Positions 44,201 to 52,645 of a stretch of DNA of 64,000 nt are shown piece after piece; the stretch's first letter is position 1, and the number at the start of each line of letters is the position of its first letter. A program made the translations under genes and the position numbers. Below the pieces are notes generated by a model. That model saw only the letters and a program-made list of their open reading frames with translations. It did no database searches and was not told the DNA's origin. Origin of the DNA: Chitinophaga sp. CF418 (GTDB lineage: Bacteria > Bacteroidota > Bacteroidia > Chitinophagales > Chitinophagaceae); NCBI RefSeq assembly GCF_900142925.1, contig NZ_FRCN01000016.1:124001-188000 (forward strand), read 5' to 3'.

Positions 44201-44295
44201 AAGTGGCCAATGCGAGCCCGCTGGAAATGGGTACCGACTTCAGTACCTATCCCGTTTCCGGTACAGCAAAAGCAGGCGTAAACCTTACTTTTTAA
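41266..44295 (+). CDS. SusC/RagA-type TonB-linked outer-membrane transporter
   Basis: A 1009-residue protein with a signal peptide (ending GYAQ), a carboxypeptidase-D-like regulatory domain (about 35-110: VTGIVKDSSGNPLPGVRVTIKN), a TonB plug (about 115-235: VVVGYGVQRKSDLTGSVTSL, NPLYVVDGMFVND and the conserved motif SMEILKDASATAIYGSRGANGVILVTTKKG) and a 22-strand beta-barrel to the C-terminus. It imports oligosaccharides using TonB energy. It is followed by susD at a 21-bp gap and by the large lyase gene, so the three form one operon. Confidence 0.95.
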   Translation: MKKSLFLRFHDGCLAVLFFLCALTVPGQGYAQEKTVTGIVKDSSGNPLPGVRVTIKNAKGGTITSAEGKFSIAVPDSKGVLVFNMMGSATRELPVEGAGPFNVTLRPEAVGLQDVVVVGYGVQRKSDLTGSVTSLKAADITKIGGSNAAEALQGKAPGVQILNVGQPGNAPIVRIRGVGTNGDPNPLYVVDGMFVNDIQYLNSHDIASMEILKDASATAIYGSRGANGVILVTTKKGRTGKPTFNVSGSEGFQFLTRRYQVADASQYATLQNMINGTNTYPDPKSLGKGTNWLDESTQKGWVRDYQASIAGGSENVSYNISGGYFKQEGVMKFTDYDRLTLRANNEYRLSKRLRIGHNLSMSNSNITGVGSSAGARVFNAMVRISPLIKVQDANGNFNAGQDPDIINPYAALYYGKDANNNSLRFVGNGWLNYEVIPGLVFRSSYGIDYAYDRYHYFEPAYNISSPNQIHASNSLTENHVNNKTWLWENTLSYDKQIGKDHHLNLLAGITAQDGYYNKLEGVGQNLAFDYPDYQYLGAVPAGNISITSQAYSESMLSYLFRANYVLKNKYLFTGTFRADGSSKFGPNNRYGYFPSLAVGWRVSEEDFMRNLTWVDNLKLRASWGQVGNNKINNYIAYNTVVQDPVYNALFNGVYYSNGTVTAAANPNIKWERTEQTDFGVEFATMKKRLNVEFDYFNRTTKDLLLIIPIPGGSTGITPTYSNVGSIRNRGFEFLVNWNDHAGDFTYGVTLSGSTYKNTVLDFGNQIISSSQWMSGSVHRGEKGQPLGYFYGYKTIGIFQSDAQIAEYNGKNTQGKPYQANAKPGDLIYADTDGNGYITGNDQTNIGSPHPKFIGGLTLTASYKNFDFALDVMGSFGAKIWNSARNQINSTNTNLHVDWLNAWTPTHTNTDIPRLAANTSNSWGSSFNVQDGTYGKIRNVELGYTLNRELANRMKIANLRLYINLTNPLYFTKYKGFSPEVANASPLEMGTDFSTYPVSGTAKAGVNLTF

Positions 44296-44316
44296 CATCA
44301 ATTCAAGCGTAAGACC

Positions 44317-45852
44317 ATGAGCAATCTTAAATATATATTCCTGGCAGGATGCCTGCTGTCATTAGCTTCCTGTGAAAAGTTCCTGGAGAAAACGCCACAG
44401 GGTGTTGTTTCCTCCGACCAGTTCTTTGCTGACGAAAAGAACCTGGACCTTGCGGTGGACAGGATATACGGAACACTAAGCTGGCGCGAATATACCATCG
44501 GCCGTCAGTTCTTCAGTACACATGAAATGGGTGGGGAAGATTTTGTGGGTAGCAGCAATAATGGTATCGGTACCACACTGAACACTTTCCAGTCGTTTAC
44601 ATATGATGCCAGCCAGGGATTCCTGCAGCAATACTGGGACAGGACATATGCCAATCTTAACTTCTGCAACCAGGTAACAGACCGCACGCCGGGCATTAAA
44701 AACCGTGAGCTGGCAGAGAAAGCAGAAGCGCAGGCAAAGTTCTTCCGGGCATATTATCACTTCGAGCTGGCAAATGTATTTGGTCAGGCGCCACTACGCG
44801 ATCATGTCCCTACTTCTTCCGCGGAATATGATATTCCCAAAAGCAGTGAAGATGCATTATATACGCTGATCATTAGTGACCTGGAATATGCGATCGCCCA
44901 CCTGCCTACTAAATCAGAATGGGGTGCTGCCGGCAACGGACGCATCACAAAAGGTACGGCACAGGGGCTACTGGCAAAGGTGTACCTGTTCCGCCAGGAC
45001 TATACCAAAGCGCAGCAATATGCGAACGACGTGATCACGGGCGGGGAGTATAGCCTGTTTAACGATTATCGCATGCTCTTCCATCCCAGCAACCTGTACT
45101 CCAGCGAGAACATGATGCCGGGTGGATATCAGTTCACCAGCACGATCTGGTCTGGCCGCTGGTACAATCCTTACCTGCAATACCAGGGGGTATCCGGTGA
45201 GTTTGGAGACGGCGTGCTGTATCCTGCACAGGCATTGGTGAACAGTTATGAAGCAGGCGATCCACGTAAGGATGCGACCATCCTTACTACCGGAGATAAA
45301 GTAGAAGGCTGGACCAGTAAAGATGCCAACACACCGAAAGATGGTACAGTACATTTCCCATCCAATACTACCATTGCCAACAAAAAGGTGATATGGCCAA
45401 AGTCCTACTGGAACAATGGTGAGTTCTCTTTCCAGAATGTCAATCCTATGTTCCTGCGTTACGCCGATGTACTGCTGATATATGCAGAGGCCAGTAATGA
45501 ACTGGGACAGGCAGGTAATGCACTTGCAGTGCTTGAGCAGATCCGGTACCGTGCGCGTGGTAATAAGAGCTTTGCAGATGCAGGGGTATTGCCGCAGATC
45601 ACTACTACCGATAAAGTGGAACTGCGTGAGAAAATATGGCATGAACGCCATATAGAGCTGGCCCTGGAAGGTCATCGCTGGTTTGACCTGGTACGTTATA
45701 ACAAGGTAGTACCTGGATATACCGTGAACCTGCTGAAGAATGTATACAATCGCGCTGCCTTTGATTATAACAGGCATAGCAAATTCCCTATACCTCAGAA
45801 TATGATAACAAGTTCCCAGGGTATCCTTACCCAAAGTGACGCGTGGAAATGA
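44317..45852 (+). CDS. SusD/RagB-type surface glycan-binding lipoprotein
   Basis: A 511-residue lipoprotein (lipobox LSLASCEKF). It begins FLEKTPQGVVSSDQFF, as SusD proteins do, and includes TPR-like helices (KAEAQAKFFRAYYHFELANVFGQAPL) and the C-terminal SusD motif (LREKIWHERHIELALEGHRWFDLVRY). It caps the SusC barrel and captures the glycan on the cell surface. Specificity cannot be read from sequence. A hairpin (about 45875-45909) lies between it and the next gene. Confidence 0.95.
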   Translation: MSNLKYIFLAGCLLSLASCEKFLEKTPQGVVSSDQFFADEKNLDLAVDRIYGTLSWREYTIGRQFFSTHEMGGEDFVGSSNNGIGTTLNTFQSFTYDASQGFLQQYWDRTYANLNFCNQVTDRTPGIKNRELAEKAEAQAKFFRAYYHFELANVFGQAPLRDHVPTSSAEYDIPKSSEDALYTLIISDLEYAIAHLPTKSEWGAAGNGRITKGTAQGLLAKVYLFRQDYTKAQQYANDVITGGEYSLFNDYRMLFHPSNLYSSENMMPGGYQFTSTIWSGRWYNPYLQYQGVSGEFGDGVLYPAQALVNSYEAGDPRKDATILTTGDKVEGWTSKDANTPKDGTVHFPSNTTIANKKVIWPKSYWNNGEFSFQNVNPMFLRYADVLLIYAEASNELGQAGNALAVLEQIRYRARGNKSFADAGVLPQITTTDKVELREKIWHERHIELALEGHRWFDLVRYNKVVPGYTVNLLKNVYNRAAFDYNRHSKFPIPQNMITSSQGILTQSDAWK

Positions 45853-45874
45853 TGCCATGGATCTCTGCATAACG

Positions 45875-45909
45875 TGAAATGAATGGGGGAGCTCCCACTC
45901 CTCCATTTC
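45875..45909 (+). other. intercistronic hairpin between susD and giant lyase gene
   Basis: TGAAATG-aat-GGGGGAG pairs with CTCCTCCATTTCA (two-base bulge). It may partially terminate or protect the susCD transcript, lowering expression of the lyase gene. No strong T-run follows. Confidence 0.5.
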
Positions 45910-45954
45910 ATTCTTTATTGGCATATCCCCTTATTGAAAAATAAACTTTCCCTT

Positions 45955-48900
45955 ATGAAGACGATCATTACTATCATGAAAACGTTGCTGTTGCTATGGC
46001 TTATAGTGAGCATACGTACAGCCAACGCACAACAGTTCGTGCATCCGGGAATCCCCTTCACCAGGAGCGACCTGGATCAACTGAAGCAGAATATTACCCG
46101 CGAACCCTGGCTTAGCGCCTACAATAGTTTTAAAAGCGATGCCAAATCCCAGTTGTCGTACGGTATGCAGGGGCCTTTTACCACTGTAAGCCGGGCTCCC
46201 GACATCAACAGGAACCAGTGGATCAATGACATGACAGCTGTTCACAACCTGGCCTTCATGTGGATCTTCACCGGCGATACCGCTTATGCAAAGAAAGCAA
46301 CAGATATACTCAACGCCTGGGCAGTGACCCAGACCACCTGGACAGGCGACGAAAGCTTTCTCGACCTGGGCGACCAGGCCAATATGTTTGTAACAGCGGC
46401 AGATATCCTCAAGTCCACCTATCCTGGCTGGACAGCTACCAATACAACCAATGTGAACCGTTATTTCGGTACGGTGATCTGGTCTCAGCTGGATGTGCCC
46501 AACCCGGTAAGAGGCCTTAATCAGGGCGCTATACAGCTCAAGGCGGCAGTCAGCATTGCTGCCTTCCTCGATGATCCGGTAAAGTGGAACCAGGCTATCC
46601 AGTCATACCGTGCAGACGCCGGTGGAGGTTTGTCCAACAGTCTGCCTAACGGACAGGTAGGAGATGCTGGTCGGGATGAAGGTCACTGGCGCGGACAGGG
46701 AGAAGCGCTGGCATGGAGTGCGGAAGTAGCCTGGAAGCAGGGAACAGACCTATTTACAGATCTTGATAATCGCTTATTGGCCATCAGTGAGTTGTATAGC
46801 CATTTCCACAGCGATACTACCGGCCTGCGGTTCATACCGTTTGGCGGTACTTATGGCTTCTTTACAGGCTGGGGCTCTAATGGTACAGCCAAGCAGCTGT
46901 TCAGGATGTACAATATCATAGAAGCTGCTTATACATTACGTAAAGGTATTCCGGCGCCTTATTCTGTTGCTATGCGCGACAGGCTGGGTGAAAATTCGGC
47001 CACCTTCCTTTACCGTAAAAGCGCAGACTCCAGTACCGCTGTTGCGTTGCCACCATTGCAACATCCAGTGGCTACAGCAGTTACTAATCTTACGAATGCA
47101 GATGTAGGCGCTACCGGTTTGGCGGGCAGCGCTGTTTACAATAATGGCAGCTGGACAGTCAAAGGTGCAGGTGCTGATATACCTGTTCCTGTGCTGCAGG
47201 CTAAAGATGCTTTTAACTTTGCCTTTCAGCAACTGAGTGGAAACATCACTATTATAGCCCGTATTACAGCGATGGATGAAACGGATCCTGCCGCTAAAGC
47301 AGGTATTATGTTCCGTGAATCCCTCAATGATGATGCACGCTTCACCGGTCTGTTCATGCAGCCCAATAATCGTATCGCTTCTACCTGGCGTGGAGCTGCT
47401 GCCTGGAGTAAGACAAATATCTCCTGGAACAATCCTCCCGGTGGATACCTGGACCACTTTGTGGCAGGTAGGCCTTATTGGCTGAAGATGGAAAAGATTG
47501 GTTCCCGTATTACTGCTTATCACTCGTTTGACAGCATCAGCTGGACCTGTCTTTCCGCTGTAGAGATTCCGATGGCAGAGCCATTATATGTTGGTCTCTG
47601 TGTAAGTTCACACAATACTTCCGCTCTGAATACAGCAGTATTTGATGGCGTGTCTATTACCAATACATCACCGGCAGGTTCCCCTGTAATCAGCAGTGCA
47701 ACAGCCGATACGGCGATGTTGGGTGCGGCATTCAGTTATGCTATCAGCGCCTCGCCAGCCGCTACATCATTCAGTGCTACAGGCTTGCCTACAGGGCTTT
47801 CCATTGATAGCACCAGCGGCATCATCTCCGGAACGCCCGGTGCTACTGGCACTTTCCCTGTAACGTTGAATGCAGCAAATACCAGTGGCAGCGGGTCTGC
47901 CATACTGATGCTGCAAGTGGTGAGTAACGTTCCGCCTGCATCACCGGCAAGTCCTGCGCTGGCAGCAGAAACAGACAGCACGATCCGTATTTCCTGGTCA
48001 CCATCTGCTGGCGCTACCAGTTATACTGTAAAACGTTCGCTTACTGCGGGAGGGCCTTATGCAAGCATTGTATCAGGAGTGACCGGTACGTCTTATTTGG
48101 ACGCTATGGCTTACCCTGGTCATAACTACTATGTAGTTACTGCATCTGCCGGGGCACAGGAAGGCGCTGCTTCTGCTGAAGTAACTTTACAGCTTCCGCC
48201 TACTATACCATCAGTGCCTGCTGTTGAAAATGCCAGTGGCAAGGTGAGCCTGAGCTGGAGTGTGGCTGAAGGAGCAGATACTTATAATGTAAAAAGAAGC
48301 GCTGTAAGGGGTGGCCCTTACACCACTATTGCTACCGGTCTGACTGCTACACAGTATACAGACAGTACTGTTGCCAATGGCAGCTATTATTACTACGTCA
48401 TATCTTCTTTTGCAACGCCGCTGGAAAGTGATAACTCAACTGAAGTACTGGGCGTGCCATCAGCGGTATCCGCCAGCTGGAGCATTACTGCTGCTACCGG
48501 TAACTGGAGCAATGGCGCCAACTGGACAGGTGGAGTAGCACCAACAAGCCCGGCCCTGCTGAGCTTTAATACTTCAACAATCGATACGCTGAATAACGAT
48601 ATAGATAACCTGGAAGTGGCCAGTATGCAATTCAATACAGGGGCAGATGCCTTTGTTATCAGCGGTGATTCTATCCGCCTGGGTAATGATATTACCAACA
48701 ATGCGGCAAAAGCCCAGGTAATCAATCTACCACTTCAGATAAACCGTACTGTTGTTATCAATGCAACTGCAGGAGATATTTCTCTGAGCGGACCGATAAC
48801 TGGTACTGGTGGCATTGTAAAGAACGGACGTGCTACACTGAACATTGCAGGTGCTAATACATTTGCAGGTGGGTTGACCCTTAATGGTACCAATGCAGGA

Positions 48901-51900
48901 GGATGGCCTCCTAATACAGCTACAGCGCTGACAGGCGTGGGTACAGGTACTATCGGCGCTCCATTAACCGGTCCGGCAGGTACAGGTCCTGTTGTCATGA
49001 ATGGTGGTGCGTTAATGAACAACAATACAGCTGTGCTCTTCAATGATATCATCATAAAGGATAGCGTAAAAAGTTATCTCTACAGCAATGGCGGTGGACT
49101 GACTTTCGCAGGTAGAATGCTGGGCAACGGTATCATAGAGCATGACGGCGCAAGCACCAGTGGTTTGCAGCTGAATGGCGATAACCGTGAATTTACCGGA
49201 ACGTTTATTTCTGTGAACAGAAGTTCCAATCACCGCATCCGTTTCAATGTTGCTACTGCAGGTAGTGCTAAGGCTAACTGGGTATTTAATAACGGATTTA
49301 CGGATGGACAAGGCTTTACGTTTACTGATACAATCCGCTTCGGCGCTATGTCGGGAGGCGGACAACTCCGCAGGGATAATGGCGCACCGGTTATAAGCAT
49401 TGGGGCATTGAATACTAATACTACCTTCTTTGGTATCATTACCGGCGCTCTTACAATCGTTAAAGAAGGTACAGGTATACTGCGCTTCACCGGAGCTAAT
49501 AACTATAGCGGAACTACGACGGTTACAGGCGGTACCCTGCTGATAGATAGTACTGGTCAGATCTCCAGTACTACCAATGTGGTGGTAGGTACGATAGGCG
49601 GTATCGGCAAATGTATCGGTGCAGTAACTGTAGGTACAGGAGCGATACTTGCCCCGGGTAGCCAGGGTATTGGTAAGTTCACAATAGGTCAGCTTACACT
49701 GCAGCAAGGTGCTGTTTATCTCGCAGAACTGAATACTGCCAGCGGCGATGGCGACCAGGTAAGTGTTGGAGGTATAGTGCTCAACAAGCCACGTTTAAAC
49801 ATCACTGGTATAGGTGCAGCAAATATTCCGCAGGGAACATCCTATACTATCGTAGATAATACGGGTACTACGGCTGTTAGCGGTACCTTTGACAGCCTGC
49901 CTGAAATGTCTCTTGTGACAGTAAATGGATTGAACTTCCGCATTACTTACAGAGGCGGTACCGGCAATGATATCGTACTACTGGACGACCGTACTTTACC
50001 ATCTGTGATCACCAGTCCGGATTCAGCAGCTATCATTATTGGCAAGCCATTCAGTTATACCGTTACGGCGATTAAATCGCCCGGCGTGTTTCATGCTACT
50101 GGTCTTCCACAAGGACTACGCATTGATACCGCAACTGGCGTAATATCAGGTACTCCTACAGTAGCAGGTGTATTTGCAGTACAGCTGAGTGCCACAGGTA
50201 CAAGTGGTACAGGAACGGCCACGCTTACACTCACGGTATACAGCAATGTTGTAAATGGTTTGATCGTGGCTTCAGGCGATAAAAAGAATATTGTGGAATG
50301 GAATGCTATCCAGGACCTGCGCTACCTGGTAAAACGTGCTACCGAGCCTGACGGACCGTTTACTGCATTTGACACAGTTGCTATTACCAGGTATACAGAT
50401 ACTACTGTTACTAACGGAAGCATTTACTATTACACTGTATCATCAGTAGATGCCGGCAAGGTGAATCCTGCCAGCGATCCGGTAACAGCAACACCTAATG
50501 TTGGGCAGTATGGCTACTGGAAGTTCGACGAGCAAAGCGGTGCAAGTGCGCGCGATGTATGGGGCGCCAATCATGCAACCCTTGCTTCCACCGCCAAACG
50601 TGATACCGGCTATGCAGCTTCCGCACTGAAACTGGACGGTACTGCGAACGCTTATGCGTCACTGCCTGCCGGCACCCTAAGCACGTTGAACGATTTTACT
50701 ATCACTACCTGGGTTAAAATGGATGCCATCACTACCTGGATGCGCATATTTGATTTCGGTAGTGGCACGAATAATTATCTATTCCTTACTCCGCAGGCAG
50801 GTGTGACATCCGGGAAATCTATTGTCCGCTATGCCATCAGGAACGGAGGAGGAGAGCAGCAGGTGAATTATAATTACACCTTCCCGCTCAATACATGGAC
50901 TCATTTCGCTATTACCCAGTCGGGCAATACCTGTAGACTGTACATCAACGGAACGTTGGTAGCTACTAATACCGGCGTAACTATTAAGCCAGCAGCATTG
51001 GGCGGCACAACACAGAACTACCTGGGTAAATCGCAGTTTACAGCAGATCCAAATCTGAAAGCGAAAATCGATGAGTTCAGGATCTATAACCGGGCGCTGA
51101 CAGCATCTGAAATAGCTGCCGGTATGAAGGCTATGCAGGAAATAACATTTGCTGCTATACCCGGAAAACGTATTGGTGATGCCGATTTCAACGTAACAGC
51201 TACAGCTTCTTCCAACCTTCCTGTTACCTTCTCAAGTGCTAATGAGGCAATGGCTAAAGTAACAAATGGTCTTGTCAGCATATTGCAACCTGGCGCCGAT
51301 ACCATCATCGCTACACAGGCAGGCGACAGTATCTATGCCGCTGCTACTGCGAAACAGGTATTACATGTGTTGCCGTTTAATCTGCAGGTGCAGCATATGG
51401 ACGGAGACAGTCAGACTGCGGGTACAAGCATCAAGCCTTATCTGAAGGTCATCAATACAGATACGATAGCCGCTGCTTACAAAGAGTTGACAGCCCGTTA
51501 CTGGTTCACCGCAGAGAATTTTGCAGGCATTAATACCTGGATCGATTATGCGGCCATGGGAAGCAGCAAGGTTAAAATGAAGTACATAGCATTGGATACA
51601 CCACGCAACGGCGCCTTTGGCTATGTTGAGTATAGTTTTGACTCAACGGCAGGTGCGCTGGCAGCAGGTGTTAACTCCGGCGCTATTCAATCCAGGATCG
51701 CTAATAAAAACTCAGCTGTTCTGCAGGAAACGGATGATTATTCTTATTTGCCTAACAGGACCTATACAGCTAACGACCATATAACGCTCTATCGTAACGG
51801 CAAGCTGATATGGGGTATAGAACCAGCAGTTACTGCTGCTGTTGTGAACCTGAAGGTGGCTACGCAGGCGGTTTCCAGCGCACAGAATCAGATCAGCACA

Positions 51901-52587
51901 TATGTCAGGATCAATAATGAAGGTAATGTACCGGTGAATTATGAAGACCTGTCTGTACGTTACTGGTTCACTGCTGAGGATAGTGTCAGCGCATTGAATT
52001 ACTGGATAGATTATGCAGTACTGGGCGCGCAGAATATCAGCGGGTCTTTTGTACGCCTGAACCCTGCGCTTGACGGAGCTGACGCTTATTTCGAAGTGAA
52101 GGTGAAAGCTGTGGCAGGCAAGCTATATCCACTGAGTAATTCCGGCAATATACAATACCGTATTGCTAAGGCGAACTGGTCTAACTTCAATCAGGCGAAT
52201 GACTATTCTTATCAGTCAGGTGTTCTGAACCTGAATGCTCACGCAACGCTGTATTATAAAGGACAGCTGATCTGGGGAACGGAGCCAGCTGCATTAAGTG
52301 GGGCAGCAAGACAGGCTGTGATAGCTGCAGGTAAAGCCGTACCGTCGCTGTCTCCAGGAGTTACTTTATACCCTAATCCGGTAGTGAACGAACTGCGTGT
52401 AAAGGTGCAGGAACCTTTGCAGGATGCATGGATAACGGTCTTGTCTAACAGCGGGACAGTGATGCGTGTGCAACGCATTACCAGTGCCTTACAGACTGTA
52501 TCTTTCAGCGGAGTGCCGGCAGGTGTGTATTATGTCACCATACGGAATAATGGTAGGGAAACCACGAAGATCATTATCAAGGAATAG
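45955..52587 (+). CDS. giant multidomain secreted lyase (alginate-lyase-family domain, binding modules, two CBM3, T9SS tail)
   Basis: A 2210-residue protein from the ATG at 45955 (MKTIITIMKTLLLLWLIVSI signal); an earlier in-frame ATG at 45883 lies in the hairpin. Domains in order: PF05426-like alpha/alpha-toroid lyase (about 26-325, with GRDEGHWRGQGEAL); DUF1349-like sandwich (379-572); He_PIG (576-659); two FN3 (662-835); autotransporter-associated beta-strand repeat region (836-1346, with ANTFAGGLTLNGT and ANNYSGTTTVTGGTLL); a second He_PIG (1347-1432); FN3-like (1432-1517); LamG (1518-1721); Ig-like (1726-1806); two CBM3-like (1807-1957 and 1962-2112); T9SS type A (2126-2210). It is the third gene after susC/susD. 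Likely a cell-surface or released depolymerase for a uronic-acid polysaccharide within a cellulosic matrix. Confidence 0.88.
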   Translation: MKTIITIMKTLLLLWLIVSIRTANAQQFVHPGIPFTRSDLDQLKQNITREPWLSAYNSFKSDAKSQLSYGMQGPFTTVSRAPDINRNQWINDMTAVHNLAFMWIFTGDTAYAKKATDILNAWAVTQTTWTGDESFLDLGDQANMFVTAADILKSTYPGWTATNTTNVNRYFGTVIWSQLDVPNPVRGLNQGAIQLKAAVSIAAFLDDPVKWNQAIQSYRADAGGGLSNSLPNGQVGDAGRDEGHWRGQGEALAWSAEVAWKQGTDLFTDLDNRLLAISELYSHFHSDTTGLRFIPFGGTYGFFTGWGSNGTAKQLFRMYNIIEAAYTLRKGIPAPYSVAMRDRLGENSATFLYRKSADSSTAVALPPLQHPVATAVTNLTNADVGATGLAGSAVYNNGSWTVKGAGADIPVPVLQAKDAFNFAFQQLSGNITIIARITAMDETDPAAKAGIMFRESLNDDARFTGLFMQPNNRIASTWRGAAAWSKTNISWNNPPGGYLDHFVAGRPYWLKMEKIGSRITAYHSFDSISWTCLSAVEIPMAEPLYVGLCVSSHNTSALNTAVFDGVSITNTSPAGSPVISSATADTAMLGAAFSYAISASPAATSFSATGLPTGLSIDSTSGIISGTPGATGTFPVTLNAANTSGSGSAILMLQVVSNVPPASPASPALAAETDSTIRISWSPSAGATSYTVKRSLTAGGPYASIVSGVTGTSYLDAMAYPGHNYYVVTASAGAQEGAASAEVTLQLPPTIPSVPAVENASGKVSLSWSVAEGADTYNVKRSAVRGGPYTTIATGLTATQYTDSTVANGSYYYYVISSFATPLESDNSTEVLGVPSAVSASWSITAATGNWSNGANWTGGVAPTSPALLSFNTSTIDTLNNDIDNLEVASMQFNTGADAFVISGDSIRLGNDITNNAAKAQVINLPLQINRTVVINATAGDISLSGPITGTGGIVKNGRATLNIAGANTFAGGLTLNGTNAGGWPPNTATALTGVGTGTIGAPLTGPAGTGPVVMNGGALMNNNTAVLFNDIIIKDSVKSYLYSNGGGLTFAGRMLGNGIIEHDGASTSGLQLNGDNREFTGTFISVNRSSNHRIRFNVATAGSAKANWVFNNGFTDGQGFTFTDTIRFGAMSGGGQLRRDNGAPVISIGALNTNTTFFGIITGALTIVKEGTGILRFTGANNYSGTTTVTGGTLLIDSTGQISSTTNVVVGTIGGIGKCIGAVTVGTGAILAPGSQGIGKFTIGQLTLQQGAVYLAELNTASGDGDQVSVGGIVLNKPRLNITGIGAANIPQGTSYTIVDNTGTTAVSGTFDSLPEMSLVTVNGLNFRITYRGGTGNDIVLLDDRTLPSVITSPDSAAIIIGKPFSYTVTAIKSPGVFHATGLPQGLRIDTATGVISGTPTVAGVFAVQLSATGTSGTGTATLTLTVYSNVVNGLIVASGDKKNIVEWNAIQDLRYLVKRATEPDGPFTAFDTVAITRYTDTTVTNGSIYYYTVSSVDAGKVNPASDPVTATPNVGQYGYWKFDEQSGASARDVWGANHATLASTAKRDTGYAASALKLDGTANAYASLPAGTLSTLNDFTITTWVKMDAITTWMRIFDFGSGTNNYLFLTPQAGVTSGKSIVRYAIRNGGGEQQVNYNYTFPLNTWTHFAITQSGNTCRLYINGTLVATNTGVTIKPAALGGTTQNYLGKSQFTADPNLKAKIDEFRIYNRALTASEIAAGMKAMQEITFAAIPGKRIGDADFNVTATASSNLPVTFSSANEAMAKVTNGLVSILQPGADTIIATQAGDSIYAAATAKQVLHVLPFNLQVQHMDGDSQTAGTSIKPYLKVINTDTIAAAYKELTARYWFTAENFAGINTWIDYAAMGSSKVKMKYIALDTPRNGAFGYVEYSFDSTAGALAAGVNSGAIQSRIANKNSAVLQETDDYSYLPNRTYTANDHITLYRNGKLIWGIEPAVTAAVVNLKVATQAVSSAQNQISTYVRINNEGNVPVNYEDLSVRYWFTAEDSVSALNYWIDYAVLGAQNISGSFVRLNPALDGADAYFEVKVKAVAGKLYPLSNSGNIQYRIAKANWSNFNQANDYSYQSGVLNLNAHATLYYKGQLIWGTEPAALSGAARQAVIAAGKAVPSLSPGVTLYPNPVVNELRVKVQEPLQDAWITVLSNSGTVMRVQRITSALQTVSFSGVPAGVYYVTIRNNGRETTKIIIKE

Positions 52588-52611
52588 GATGGGGGACATC
52601 CATTTGAAATG

Positions 52612-52645
52612 GGGCTGTTCGCTATAGCGAACGGCCCTTTTCTTT
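52612..52645 (+). terminator. terminator after the PUL operon
   Basis: GGGCTGTTCGCTATAGCGAACGGCCC hairpin, a near-perfect stem, followed by TTTTCTTTCT. It sits 25 bp after the giant lyase stop and ends the susC operon. Confidence 0.88.

Noticed and set aside
49012..49707. A 231-codon minus-strand frame inside the giant lyase gene
   Set aside because: It lies opposite a continuous, repeat-structured coding region and has Ser/Thr/Cys-rich shadow composition.
48460..49990. Type V autotransporter
   Set aside because: Autotransporter-type beta-strand repeats are present, but there is no C-terminal translocator barrel; the protein ends in a T9SS type A sorting domain.
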